A stretch of 64,000 nt of DNA, taken from the NCBI RefSeq assembly GCF_005405005.1, contig NZ_BJDH01000005.1, positions 205,848 to 269,847 on the forward strand. The letters run 5' to 3'. Positions within the stretch are counted from its first letter, which is position 1. Each line of letters begins with the position of its first letter. Shown one piece after another: positions 35,669 through 44,544 of the stretch. The position numbers were made by a program, and so were the translations under genes. The DNA comes from Lactiplantibacillus daoliensis (GTDB taxonomy: Bacteria > Bacillota > Bacilli > Lactobacillales > Lactobacillaceae). Below the pieces are notes generated by a model. It had not been told where the DNA came from. It made no database searches and worked only from the letters and a program-made list of their open reading frames with translations.

Positions 35669-36460
35669 GTGCCTAAAAAAACTAGTGTATTACTTGAAAA
35701 GTTAAAAAGCGAATTGACCGGAATTTTGGCGGATAATTTGGTTGGCATCTATCTCCATGGCTCCTATGTGTTAGGATCATACAACGAACAAGTGAGTGAT
35801 TTGGATTATATTGTGGTCGTCATACAGCCGCTGAGCCCGACGGAGAAACTAGCCCTAATGACCAAGACACTTACTGATTTGTGGCCGTTGGCACCCGCGA
35901 AAGGGTTGGAATTCCATGTCTTATTATTGGCTGATTGCCAACAGTTTAGCTAACCGTTACCGTTTGACTTTCATTTTTCAAAAATGCATTATTCAGAATA
36001 TTTGCAAGATCCACAGGGGTACATTAAGGCGATGACCGGCACAGATCCTGATCTCGCTGCACATTTGATGATTTTAACCAAAGCCGGTCAAGTCTTGACG
36101 GGGCTACCAATTGCAACGGGGCCACCAATTGCAGTGGTATTTGGACCGGTTCCTGCGGCAGATTATTGGCAGAGCATCTGTGCTGATGTGGCGAATGCCC
36201 CTCAGGAGATCGTTAAACAACCGATGTACACCATTTTAAATCTCTGCCAGGTACTTGCTTATCGACGTGATCGATTGATCTTATCAAAGGCTGAGGGTGG
36301 TCAATGGGGGTTGCGACATTTGCCAAGCCAATTTTATCCGTTGATCGAAGCGGCTTTAGAGGCGTATTGTGAGGCGTCAAGCGTGAAACTGGCTCGATAC
36401 ACCGATGAGGAATTGAGTGATTTTGCTGCTAGGTTATTGGCACAAATTGAGTTAATGTAA
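35669..36460 (+). pseudogene. ANT-like aminoglycoside nucleotidyltransferase (DUF4111) with in-frame stop
   Basis: Two frames in register, 35669-35953 and 35984-36460, are parts of one gene of about 263 codons. The first part has LHGSYVLGSYNEQVSDLDY, the nucleotidyltransferase metal motif (G-S ... S-D-L-D-Y). The second has the DUF4111 helical domain (QVLAYRRDRLILSKAEGGQW, YTDEELSDFAARLL). A TAA at 35951-35953 splits them, and the codons between it and the next ATG (PLPFDFHFSK) continue the protein. One base change (for example CAA to TAA) explains this. The family includes ANT(9)/AadA-type resistance enzymes, but distant members need not give resistance. Confidence 0.85.
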
Positions 36461-36557
36461 GCGTTTTAACTATCTGTTGTATAATACAATTATAAAAATC
36501 GACTGAATTCTTGGACTGCTTGTTACACCCAATTACACGGTAGGAGGTATTTTTTTA

Positions 36558-37049
36558 ATGACACTAAGTGAAGTATTATTGGTGATTGATATGCAGAATG
36601 GTCTAAGCGATACGGTGGCTTTTGCCGAAGTTCTGAGACGAATTAACAACCGTCTGATTGCCTATCACCAAGCACAGCAACCGGTGATTTTTATGCAACA
36701 CACGGATGACGAACTAGCTTATGGCAGTTGGGATTGGCAGTTGGCAACAGGGTTACAACGGCAACCGTCGGATCGTGTCATTTTGAAATATCATTCGGAT
36801 TCTTTTTATGAGACCGGTTTGACCGAAGTTTTACAGCACTTGGATGCTAAGACGGTGGAAGTTTGCGGTTTACAGACCGAGTATTGTGTGGACACCGCGA
36901 TTCGAGTGGGACATTCACGGGGGTTTAAAATGGTAACCTTGGCTGGGCACAGTACGACGTATGATGCCAATGGCTTAACTGCAGGACAAATTCGTCAACA
37001 TCATGAAAGTATCTGGAACGGTTCCTTTGCGACTTTATTAACGGATTAG
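36558..37049 (+). CDS. Isochorismatase-family cysteine hydrolase
   Basis: 163 residues. The catalytic Asp is in LLVIDMQNGLS, the Lys in RVILKYHSDSF, and the Cys in VCGLQTEYCVDTAIR, giving the D-K-C triad of nicotinamidase/isochorismatase-like hydrolases. The substrate is not determined; short members act on amides or unknown metabolites. Good AGGAGG upstream of ATG. Confidence 0.9.
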   Translation: MTLSEVLLVIDMQNGLSDTVAFAEVLRRINNRLIAYHQAQQPVIFMQHTDDELAYGSWDWQLATGLQRQPSDRVILKYHSDSFYETGLTEVLQHLDAKTVEVCGLQTEYCVDTAIRVGHSRGFKMVTLAGHSTTYDANGLTAGQIRQHHESIWNGSFATLLTD

Positions 37050-37137
37050 AACAAATGATGTTGAAATTGCTGGTCGGATGAAAGTTTAGCGTTTCGATGA
37101 AATGTGTTAATTTTGAGACAGTTGCCTACGTTTAATG

Positions 37138-37146
37138 TGCTATACT
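37138..37146 (+). promoter_or_regulatory. Extended -10 promoter for mazG-like gene
   Basis: TGC-TATACT about 40 bases before the start; no clear -35. Confidence 0.4.
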
Positions 37147-37185
37147 TTTACCTACAGTAATTAAAAACTTTTGGGGGACGTTATT

Positions 37186-37512
37186 GTGGATTTAAGCACG
37201 CATCAGGCATGGTTGGTTGCCTTTTATCACCGCCGGCATTGGGATCAATATTCACCGTTGATCCGATTGAACTTTTTGACCGAAGAAGTAGGTGAACTTT
37301 CGCGAGCAATCCGGGCACTTGAACTTGGACGAGATCATCCTGGAGAACAAGTTCCAGCTAAGCGAGCCTTGACTGCGAATTTAGAAGAAGAATTGGCCGA
37401 CGTTTTAGACCAGGTGTTGATCCTCAGTGGTCAGTTTGAAATTAATCCAGAACAATTATTGCAAACCAGTGAAACAAAATTGAAACAACGATTTAGCTTT
37501 GAAAAAGATTAA
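37186..37512 (+). CDS. MazG-like nucleotide pyrophosphohydrolase
   Basis: About 108 residues of the all-alpha NTP-PPase (MazG/YpjD) fold. FLTEEVGELSRAIRALE carries E-E-x-x-E and NLEEELADVLDQVLILSG carries E-x-x-D, together the Mg2+-binding E-x-x-E-x(12-28)-E-x-x-D signature. Such enzymes cleave (deoxy)NTPs to the monophosphate, often as house-cleaning. The start is taken as GTG 37186, seven bases after GGGGGA; the frame opens at a TTG 15 bases earlier that has no such site. Confidence 0.85.
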   Translation: MDLSTHQAWLVAFYHRRHWDQYSPLIRLNFLTEEVGELSRAIRALELGRDHPGEQVPAKRALTANLEEELADVLDQVLILSGQFEINPEQLLQTSETKLKQRFSFEKD

Positions 37513-37621
37513 GCTAGATTACTGATTTTAATGGTTATTGTATGCCACAATTTCTACAACTATGATGAGACAGCAGCTAATTGTAGCGCGCAATTCAGGA
37601 TGCCACGCCACGAATTTGCTT

Positions 37622-37660
37622 TAAATGGCACACAGACTTCGGCCTGTGTGCCATTTTTTA
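37622..37660. terminator. Bidirectional intrinsic terminator
   Basis: AAATGGCACACAG ... CTGTGTGCCATTT hairpin with a T-run on the plus strand, between the convergent mazG-like and tetR genes. Confidence 0.85.
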
Positions 37661-38191
37661 AACAAAGCGAGTGACTTGTTGGGCTAAATAACTTGGCGGT
37701 TCGGGGAAGCCCCGCTGTAGCCAGGAGATTGCTAGATTCACCACGGCGCCGGAGAAAAATTCTAAATAATAAGGTGCGGTCAGAATTTGACTATGAGTGG
37801 CGATACGATTTTGATGAATCAAGGTCGCGAAGACCGTTTGAAAAGTGGTTGCCAGAATCAAACTTTTGCCATTTTGTATGAGCAGGCGATTATTAGTGGC
37901 GTCTTGCTGAATAATCTCAAAGTAATGGGTCATTAATTGTTCGAGAGTGACTTTCGAAGTATTCGGAAGACCGCGCAAGTATCGCAACATATATTGCTCC
38001 TGAAAGGCGACAATGATTTTATCAAAGTTACCAAAATTTTGATAAAAGTAGGTTCTTGAGACCTGGGCCTGCTGACATAGCTCTGTGATTGAAATTAAAC
38101 TAAGTGGTTTGCGTGACATTAAGTTTAATAGCGCCCGATAGATGGCAGCTAGATGGTGTTGTTTGCGTTCTTGTGGGCTCATAGTTAACAA
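37658..38191 (-). CDS. TetR/AcrR family regulator
   Basis: 177 residues. The N-terminal helix-turn-helix is LISITELCQQAQVSRTYFYQNFGNFD, split as SITELCQQAQ and VSRTYFYQNF; the Tyr-Phe-Tyr recognition helix end is typical of the DhaS-like TetR subgroup. Divergent from the multidrug-type MFS gene with about 80 bases between them, so it probably represses that exporter and itself. A TTG start is used because GGAG lies 5-6 bases upstream; an ATG three codons inside is possible. Confidence 0.87.
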   Translation of the reverse strand: MLTMSPQERKQHHLAAIYRALLNLMSRKPLSLISITELCQQAQVSRTYFYQNFGNFDKIIVAFQEQYMLRYLRGLPNTSKVTLEQLMTHYFEIIQQDATNNRLLIQNGKSLILATTFQTVFATLIHQNRIATHSQILTAPYYLEFFSGAVVNLAISWLQRGFPEPPSYLAQQVTRFV

Positions 38192-38216
38192 AAAGGCTCC
38201 TTTTGTAATCTAATTA

Positions 38217-38245
38217 TTTACGGCCAGGTGATGCCCCCTTATACT
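38217..38245 (+). promoter_or_regulatory. Promoter of the MFS exporter gene
   Basis: TTTACG (38217-38222) and TATACT (38240-38245) are 17 bases apart, 30 bases before the ATG. The neighbouring imperfect palindrome TTATAC...GTATTAA could be the operator of the divergent TetR regulator. Confidence 0.55.
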
Positions 38246-38274
38246 TCGTGTATTAATTAAGGAGGTCTTGGTAA

Positions 38275-39993
38275 ATGGCAAAATCAACAAAAATCATTCT
38301 AACAATGGGAATAGGAATTTTTTTATGCATGCTTGATACGACCGTCATGAACATTGCGTTACCAGCGATACAAACTGGATTAAAAACCGATTTGACGCAC
38401 TTATCGTGGGCGTTGAATAGTTATACAATTTTATTTGCAAGCTTGACGATTCCACTTGGTCGCATTGCCGATTTATTTGGTCGAACAAAAATTTATGTTA
38501 TAGGATTAGGACTCTTCTTATTAGGTTCATTTAGTTCGGGATTTGCGAGCAGTGTGATTTGGCTCATTATTGGTCGTAGTGTTCAGAGTATCGGGGCTGC
38601 GATTGTTTTTCCAGCAAGCATGACGATTGGCATTCAAGCAGTGCCGATTGCTCGGCGGACTAGTGCGATTGCGATTCTTGGGGTGACGCAAGGCCTGGCT
38701 TCGGCGTTGGGGCCAACCATTGGTGGTGCGGTGACACAGGTTTTCGGTTGGCGAGGGATTTTCTTGATTAATGTCCCATTAGTGATTCTGGCATTGATTG
38801 GCTGTTGGCGTTTATTAGCTTGGCATCAGCCTATCACAGCCAATGCTAAGCTCGATATTTTTGGGAGCGGTCTAGCCATGCTGTCGTTAGCGAGTTTAAC
38901 CTTGGCGCTAGTTAAAGGCAGTGACTGGGGCTGGACAAGTCCAAGAATTATTGGGCTGTCTCTAGGGAGCGGTCTAGCCTTGCTGGGATTTATCATCGTT
39001 GAACGGACGGTTGCACAACCAATGATACCGTTAGCCTTATTTAAAGACCGTCAATTCAATGGCGCGGCAATTATGACGGTTGTTTCGGGGGTATTTTTGG
39101 TCGCGCTACTAGTGCTGATGCCTAGCTTTTTTACTAAAATTCAAAATCAGTCCGAGTTAATGGCGGCGTTGATGATCACGCCCGCATCAGTCATGATTTT
39201 CTGTTGTTCACCTATCAGTGGTTTTTTATTAGCGAAGGTTGGGCCACGTTTCGTGATTGGTTTGGGTGTTTTAGCAATGATTGGTGGGTACTGGCAGTTA
39301 AGTTCCATGGATCCGAACCGGTACTGGGAAGTCATGATAGCTACGCTTTTAATTGGTGGTGGTTATGGCATCATCATTGGTCCAATTACGGTGTTAGCGG
39401 CTGCTGATTTTACGGGGGAGCTTCTCACAGCTTCACAAAGTGTGATTGGAGTCTTTCGCCAAATTGGCACGTCACTGGCGGTGGCAATTTTTGTTTCTGC
39501 ATTGTCAGCAAACCTAGTTACAGCTAAAAAACAAATCTGGCAAACAGCGCAACGTGATGTGGCCGTGCTATCAGTCTCAACCGCCGCCAAGCGCGATACG
39601 CTGCTGCAAGTTAAGACCCAATTGGCTACCGAAAAGACACCAGTGACGACGGAGCAACCACCGATTACCGCAGCCAAGGAGCAGCGGCTGATTGAGAATA
39701 ATTATCAGGCGGTACTCAAACAGCGACACCTGATACAAGCGCCGAATACTGTGAAAAGCCAGTTGCATGAAAAAGTGAGTCGAACGGTACGTGCGCAAGT
39801 CGCTGACACCAACCAACAACTTGAACCGGTTGTTCAGTCAATTAAGTCTGAGACTAAAAAACAACTCACATGGGCATTCATCAAGCCTTATCAGGTTGCG
39901 CTGCCAGTCACACTACTGATGTTGAGTGTCATTGGGCTATTTTCAAGGCGCCGTGATTATTTGAAGGCTCAATCATTGTTCAGGGATGTTTAG
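38275..39993 (+). CDS. DHA2-type (EmrB/QacA) MFS multidrug exporter
   Basis: 572 residues, proton-driven export in the cytoplasmic membrane. LDTTVMNIALPAIQ (motif D1), PLGRIADLFGRTKIY (motif A) and GVTQGLASALGPTIGGAV (motif C of exporters) are clear. About 13 helices precede a long hydrophilic segment (residues about 414-535, Gln/Lys/Thr-rich) before the last helix VALPVTLLMLSVIGLF. Most 14-helix relatives have a shorter loop there, so the external domain is a notable insertion. Divergent TetR gene upstream. Confidence 0.92.
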   Translation: MAKSTKIILTMGIGIFLCMLDTTVMNIALPAIQTGLKTDLTHLSWALNSYTILFASLTIPLGRIADLFGRTKIYVIGLGLFLLGSFSSGFASSVIWLIIGRSVQSIGAAIVFPASMTIGIQAVPIARRTSAIAILGVTQGLASALGPTIGGAVTQVFGWRGIFLINVPLVILALIGCWRLLAWHQPITANAKLDIFGSGLAMLSLASLTLALVKGSDWGWTSPRIIGLSLGSGLALLGFIIVERTVAQPMIPLALFKDRQFNGAAIMTVVSGVFLVALLVLMPSFFTKIQNQSELMAALMITPASVMIFCCSPISGFLLAKVGPRFVIGLGVLAMIGGYWQLSSMDPNRYWEVMIATLLIGGGYGIIIGPITVLAAADFTGELLTASQSVIGVFRQIGTSLAVAIFVSALSANLVTAKKQIWQTAQRDVAVLSVSTAAKRDTLLQVKTQLATEKTPVTTEQPPITAAKEQRLIENNYQAVLKQRHLIQAPNTVKSQLHEKVSRTVRAQVADTNQQLEPVVQSIKSETKKQLTWAFIKPYQVALPVTLLMLSVIGLFSRRRDYLKAQSLFRDV

Positions 39994-40156
39994 ACCGAAA
40001 TTACATGGCCGTGTTCATCACGCTATCTAATTGTACATTGCCGGAAAGAGGACTTCAATAAAATGCACTGAGTTAGGACGGTTGGCGTAAGTTTATCAGC
40101 AACAGATGATTAAAAAAGGCGGTTGACAATGACCACTGTTGAGACCTTATTTAACA

Positions 40157-40197
40157 GAAAATAAAAGGGACAACGGCATTTTGCCGTTGTCCCTTCC
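40157..40197 (-). terminator. Intrinsic terminator of the 374-residue membrane protein gene
   Basis: AAGGGACAACGGCA-AAA-TGCCGTTGTCCCTT (minus-strand sense) followed by TTATTTT. Confidence 0.82.
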
Positions 40198-40201
40198 GTG
40201 T

Positions 40202-41326
40202 TTAGTAAGCGTAACTGCTATAAACAGCCATTAAAGTGAGGTAATAGTAACTACCTAGAATGACCAACCAGATCGAAAGCCAAATAATAATCGCTGCCAC
40301 ATGATAAGTCCGTAAATGCATTTTAAAGCGATGGAACGTTTCAGGCTCGGCAATTTTGAATGGTAAGTTGGTCGTATCTAATGCTCGTAAGTAGTCATAA
40401 TTTCGTTGTGGCCAGAAGAAGCCAACGCTTTCAACACAGCATAAGCCGATCAAAGCCACAATCGCAGCTGGGAAAACGGCTGTCAAATCAGTTGCGAAGG
40501 CTGGTGCAATAATATTTCGGAACAGAATCCAAATTGAGATTAGTCCGAGAAGGTAACCAATGCCTCGAATCACGTGGACTGTAATCACTTTGGTCTTCAA
40601 AGCTGGTTGGTGTTGGAGCAAGGCTTTAGTGGCTTGGTAATGTTGTTGTCCAAACCGGACTTCTGGACTAGTGATCTGTAAATAGCGATTTTGATGTAAA
40701 TAGGGTAACTGTACTAAACCAACGACTAGCGCAATAACTGGAATGCCAGCAATTAGTGCCATTACTAAGTCCTGAATGGAGATGGTTGGATTAGTGCCAA
40801 TTGCTAGAATTCGGATGGTCCAGAAGAGCAGCCCGGCAATGGCAATGGCAACCGTACCCCAGATTTGACGGCGTTGGAAGTTGTGGAATGCTTTTTTATC
40901 GCTGAGTACGAAAGGCTGTTTGGTGAGTGATTGATTTGTCCAGTAATGATAGCTGGCGCTTGACCAAATCAGTGGGTAAACCGTCAATAGTGCGGCGCCG
41001 GCGACCATTAAAATGGCACTGGTCCAGGAAATGGCGGTTGAGATAACAAGTAAATCTAGTTTAGTTTCTACTAAGTAGCTACTAATCAACCAGAGGACGA
41101 TTCCTAACCAGAGACTGATTTGGCTCGTTAAGAATAAGCCTTTCAGGCCAGGATGGGCAGCGGTGGCAGTTTGACGGGCACGGCGTTGCAACTTGAACTG
41201 AGCCGTGAGATTTTTTGGTGCGGTGGTGGGTTGCAAATACGGTCGTCGCCAATTTAGATAGAAGAGGCCACAGCCAACAATCAGTAAAACAAGTGTTGCG
41301 ATGGTGAAAATAATTGACATAGTCAT
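40202..41326 (-). CDS. Multi-spanning membrane protein of unknown function
   Basis: 374 residues with about eight hydrophobic helices, for example FTIATLVLLIVGCGLFYLNW at the start, IWGTVAIAIAGLLFWTIRIL, VMALIAGIPVIALVVGLV and the final IIIWLSIWLVILGSYYYLTL. Loops between helices 1 and 2 and near residue 340 (NYDYLRALDTTNLPFKIAEP) are polar and cytoplasmic by charge. No transporter or enzyme motif recognised. AAAGGA precedes the start. Its own terminator follows. Confidence 0.75.
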   Translation of the reverse strand: MTMSIIFTIATLVLLIVGCGLFYLNWRRPYLQPTTAPKNLTAQFKLQRRARQTATAAHPGLKGLFLTSQISLWLGIVLWLISSYLVETKLDLLVISTAISWTSAILMVAGAALLTVYPLIWSSASYHYWTNQSLTKQPFVLSDKKAFHNFQRRQIWGTVAIAIAGLLFWTIRILAIGTNPTISIQDLVMALIAGIPVIALVVGLVQLPYLHQNRYLQITSPEVRFGQQHYQATKALLQHQPALKTKVITVHVIRGIGYLLGLISIWILFRNIIAPAFATDLTAVFPAAIVALIGLCCVESVGFFWPQRNYDYLRALDTTNLPFKIAEPETFHRFKMHLRTYHVAAIIIWLSIWLVILGSYYYLTLMAVYSSYAY

Positions 41327-41720
41327 AAGTCCTTTAAAATAAGTTATAGTGTCACGTCTATTTCAGTGTAAAACTAATTATCGCCCAAACTAAGACGTTT
41401 TGTAAACCTTGATATTTTCTTAAGCACTGTGAGCATGGCAATTCTCAAAGAATACGAGTGGGTTTTAATCGGAATAATCGGTCTGATAATTACAGTTAAC
41501 GGTATTGATGTTTTTTGGTGTGACTGGTCGCGAATTTGTCTTTTTATCTGTATACTATCTAATTGACCACCGGAACACATTGGATTGAATTTGGGGAGTG
41601 ACATTGATTGTGAAGACATTTTAGGAAGTCACATTTGTAGGTCCAATGTTTGTGGTAGCGTTAAACTTATCAGCGTAGTTAGGTGACGTGCATTTTTGGA
41701 GGATGGAGGATTAGCGTACG
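41327..41720. other. Intergenic stretch with a possible 43-codon ORF
   Basis: An ATG at 41435 opens a 43-residue hydrophobic frame (VLIGIIGLIITVNGIDVF near the middle) ending at 41564-41566, but no ribosome binding site precedes it. A TATACT at about 41550 could be a -10 box for the next gene. Otherwise nothing is supported. Confidence 0.35.
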
Positions 41721-41912
41721 ATGTTTGTCGAGTTAGATAGTGATAAAAACAAGCAATTGACTGCACTAGAATTGAGAAATTTTTTGGACAATTTGCCGGA
41801 TGATTTATTAAATCGGGTTGCCGTCCAGCAAGATGAAGTTGTTTTTAGAAAAGCAATTTTACAACAAAATTCAGAAATTGAAGACCCAACGTTATTTTTC
41901 GAAGAGTATTAA
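41721..41912 (+). CDS. Small conserved-looking acidic protein
   Basis: 63 residues preceded by two GGAGGA-type sites. The pattern QLTALELRNFLDNLPDDLLN followed by RVAVQQDEVVF looks like the small Lactobacillaceae proteins with an 'LT-x-x-x-L-x-x-x-L-x-x-LP-D-D' segment, whose function is unknown. The product is acidic and soluble. The first residues also mimic an EF-hand loop, probably by chance. Confidence 0.6.
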   Translation: MFVELDSDKNKQLTALELRNFLDNLPDDLLNRVAVQQDEVVFRKAILQQNSEIEDPTLFFEEY

Positions 41913-42245
41913 GCTAATTAAAGCAGTAGTGACAGAGTTCCAGCCGCAGAAATAGTGCACGACTGTGGTCTTAAATGCTGTTGAATCAACCTAGTTTGAT
42001 GATGAAAAAGTGCTCATAATAATGTGTATTCCAGCGTTTGGTTGGGATGATTATGACAATAACTGTTAAATGCCAACTTGATTTAGGGTGACTGAACTTC
42101 ACTGGACAATTTAATATAGAGCAACAAATAGCTACCGTCGACGAATTGACGGTAGTTTTTTTAATTCATGAAGTTAAAATACTTTACTAACTAAAAGTAA
42201 GTGATATACTAAGCTTATTAAATCAAGTGAGGAAGATAATCATTC
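41913..42245. other. Intergenic region before the nitroreductase gene
   Basis: Contains the terminator at 42130-42162 and AT-rich sequence from which the nitroreductase promoter must start (TATACT at about 42205). No gene seen. Confidence 0.4.
42130..42162 (+). terminator. Intrinsic terminator
   Basis: CTACCGTC-GACGAATT-GACGGTAG followed by T7. Confidence 0.85.
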
Positions 42246-42848
42246 ATGGAAAACCAATTCGTTCAACTACAAGCAAAACGGCGGACAATTTACGCCTTAG
42301 GTAAGACACTCAAACAATCAAATGCAGATTTGACCACATTAATTGAGACTGCCATCAAAAATGCCCCTTCAGCGTTCAATAATCAAACGACCCGGGCCGT
42401 GATTTTATTCAATCAATACCATGACCAACTGTGGGATATGACTGCGGATCGCTTAAAGTCCGAGGTGCCAACCGAAGCTGCTTTTCAAAAAACGGTTGAA
42501 AAGTTGAATGGCTTTAAAGCCGCTTATGGCACGATCCTGTATTTTACGGATACTGATGTTGTGAAGCAACATGAAGCCGATTTTCCATTATATGCTGCAA
42601 ACTTTGCTGACTGGTCAGAACAGGCACAAGGTAATGCACAATACAGTGTTTGGACCGCTTTAGCTGAAAATGGCATTGGGGCGAACTTGCAACATTACAA
42701 TCCTTTAATTGATGACCAGGTTGCCAAAGCTTATGGTATTCCAGTCAACTGGCGACTCCGTGGAGAAATGCCATTTGGATCGATTGAAGCCGCTGCTGGT
42801 GATAAAGACTTTATGGCAGATGCCGATCGGTTTAAAATTTTTGAATAA
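42246..42848 (+). CDS. Nitroreductase family protein
   Basis: 200 residues of the FMN-dependent nitroreductase/HUB1-like family. KRRTIYALGKTL (R-R-S/T FMN phosphate motif) opens the protein, and APSAFNNQTTRAVILFNQYH matches the 'SPS-x-x-N-x-Q-P/S-x-R' active-site block. GIGANLQHYNPLIDDQVAKA is the conserved C-terminal cofactor loop. It reduces nitroaromatics or quinones with NAD(P)H; the physiological substrate is unknown. Confidence 0.9.
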   Translation: MENQFVQLQAKRRTIYALGKTLKQSNADLTTLIETAIKNAPSAFNNQTTRAVILFNQYHDQLWDMTADRLKSEVPTEAAFQKTVEKLNGFKAAYGTILYFTDTDVVKQHEADFPLYAANFADWSEQAQGNAQYSVWTALAENGIGANLQHYNPLIDDQVAKAYGIPVNWRLRGEMPFGSIEAAAGDKDFMADADRFKIFE

Positions 42849-43019
42849 TCGTTATTAAGATTGGAAAGTCAACGACTGCGGTGGTTGGCTTTTTTTGTGC
42901 GTCGCGTTGGTCTTATTTAACAAGAGTCTAAAGAATCTCTCAAACCGATATTGTTCGCCAACGCAATCAAATGGGCGTATGCTAGAATAGAATTCAGAAT
43001 GGTTGTGGAGGGTGTCAGG

Positions 43020-44129
43020 ATGCAAAAACAAGTAACGATTATTGGTAGTGGAATTGTTGGCGCGGTCACCGCTTATTATCTAAGTGCGGACCCCACGCTC
43101 AATGTGACGATTTATGATGAGGGAATTGGTCAGGCAACCAAGAACTCAGCAGGAATCATCTCACCGTGGTTATCTAAACGGCGAAATAAGCGCTGGTATG
43201 AGCTGGCTAAGGCTGGTGCGGCACTATATCCTGAAATCGTGCAAGCCACACAGATGGGTTATTCCGTGTACCAACAAGCGGGCACAATTGTGACGCGGCA
43301 GGCACCAGCGGATTTGGACGCTCTATATGACTTAGCGCTGGAACGACGCCAGCAAGCGCCACAAATCGGAACGGTTGAAAAGTTAACGGCCGCTGAAGTC
43401 CAGGACCGGATTCCTTTACTCACTAATCCAGAACCGGGAATTTTCATTAGTGGCGGCGCCCGTGTCGATGGTGATAAGTTTGCCCATAATTTACTGAAGT
43501 ACGCGGAACAACGCAATTTGGTCCGGCATAAGGGCAAAGTTACGCTAGGCGATCAAGGTCAGTTACTGACACCACATGGCCAGCAAGCCTATGACACGTT
43601 GATTTTAGCAGTGGGAGCGTGGCTGAAACCACTGCTGCTACCGATGGGAATCGTGGCGGATGTGCGGCCACAGAAGGGGCAGCTGATTGAATTACAGTTG
43701 CCCGAATCGTGGGGGGATGATGTTCCAGTCTTGATGCCAGAAGGCGAACGAGACTTTATCCCATTTACACGCAGTAAACTGGTGGTTGGAGCGACTCATG
43801 AAGATGAGATGGGTTATGATTTGCAAACTTCTGAACTGGTTGAACAAGATCTGTTTGCCAGTGGTGTCAAATTGGATAGCAGGTTGACCACGGATCAGAT
43901 TAGTCAAGTGAAGGTCGGCACGCGTGCCTACACGCGTGACTTTGCACCATTCTTTGGCCCATTACCGGATAATCCACACATTCTGGTTGCGAGTGGTCTA
44001 GGTTCGTCGGGGCTCACCACCGGGCCAATGATCGGCAAACTATTGGCTGATTATGTGCAAACTGGCCAACAGACCGATTGGGATCGTTATCAATTATCGA
44101 TTGAAACGTATTTGGAAGATGCCGACTAG
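43020..44129 (+). CDS. FAD-dependent amino-acid oxidase (DAO family)
   Basis: 369 residues. VTIIGSGIVGAVTAYYLSA is the Rossmann FAD site, and KNSAGIISPWLSKRRNKRWY the second cofactor contact. DTLILAVGAWLKPLLLPMG and ILVASGLGSSGLTTGPMIGK (C-terminal FAD-binding glycines) are as in DadA/glycine oxidase-like proteins. It oxidises a secondary or D-amine; the substrate is not shown. The ATG at 43020 sits after GGAGGGTGTCAGG; the longer frame from 42951 lacks a ribosome binding site. Its 3' end overlaps the convergent RNase H gene by 4 bases. Confidence 0.9.
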   Translation: MQKQVTIIGSGIVGAVTAYYLSADPTLNVTIYDEGIGQATKNSAGIISPWLSKRRNKRWYELAKAGAALYPEIVQATQMGYSVYQQAGTIVTRQAPADLDALYDLALERRQQAPQIGTVEKLTAAEVQDRIPLLTNPEPGIFISGGARVDGDKFAHNLLKYAEQRNLVRHKGKVTLGDQGQLLTPHGQQAYDTLILAVGAWLKPLLLPMGIVADVRPQKGQLIELQLPESWGDDVPVLMPEGERDFIPFTRSKLVVGATHEDEMGYDLQTSELVEQDLFASGVKLDSRLTTDQISQVKVGTRAYTRDFAPFFGPLPDNPHILVASGLGSSGLTTGPMIGKLLADYVQTGQQTDWDRYQLSIETYLEDAD

Positions 44130-44512
44130 TCAGTCAAATGTAAGCCTTGTTGTGCCAACTGATGGGCACCGTGGTTCTGGCTTTCAGGCAGCCATTGCGT
44201 GACGACGATTTGAAATTGATCTTGTAAGTGTAATAAAGTGTGTAGTTCGACATTGAAACTCTTGCTGTAGCCTTTGCTAACACTTTCGGCAACAATTTTA
44301 CTATCCGTGAAAAAGAAGATAGTGTGGGCGGGGCCGTATTGATCGAGTAGTTGTTTGAAGCCAGCAATCGCAGCCAAAAATTCTGCCGTGTGATTGTCAC
44401 AAGTTGGTAAGGATTGTTTGAGTTGGTGTTGTTGGCCGTTATCGATAATGAGGATTCCGGCCGCACTGTGTTCAGTGTTTGGTTCGGTAGCGGCATCGGT
44501 ATATAATTGCAT
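44126..44512 (-). CDS. RNase HI-like protein
   Basis: 128 residues with the RNase H fold. MQLYTDAATEPN gives the first Asp, HTAEFLAAIAGF the Glu, FFFTDSKIVAESV the second Asp. In the C-terminal block NHGAHQLAQQGL the usual third Asp ('N-x-x-A-D-x-L-A') is His. E. coli RNase HI is known to tolerate His at this place, so activity may persist. It would remove RNA from RNA-DNA hybrids. The gene is convergent with the amino-acid oxidase (4-base overlap) and divergent from ebsA. Confidence 0.85.
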   Translation of the reverse strand: MQLYTDAATEPNTEHSAAGILIIDNGQQHQLKQSLPTCDNHTAEFLAAIAGFKQLLDQYGPAHTIFFFTDSKIVAESVSKGYSKSFNVELHTLLHLQDQFQIVVTQWLPESQNHGAHQLAQQGLHLTD

Positions 44513-44544
44513 TTAAGTACACTCCATTGTGAAAGGAATTTTGA

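Noticed and set aside
35951..35953. Programmed stop-codon read-through in the ANT-like gene.
   Set aside because: TAA is the least leaky stop, and no read-through context or downstream hairpin stands out; a simple nonsense mutation is more likely.
41435..41566. 43-codon hydrophobic ORF.
   Set aside because: No ribosome binding site and no other support; kept only as a remark in the intergenic entry.
41721..41780. An EF-hand-like calcium loop (D-x-D-x-N-x-x-L-x-x-x-E) at the start of the 63-residue protein.
   Set aside because: Only one loop, Gly at position 6 is missing and flanking helices are not typical; the segment overlaps the conserved LT...LPDD pattern, so similarity is probably chance.
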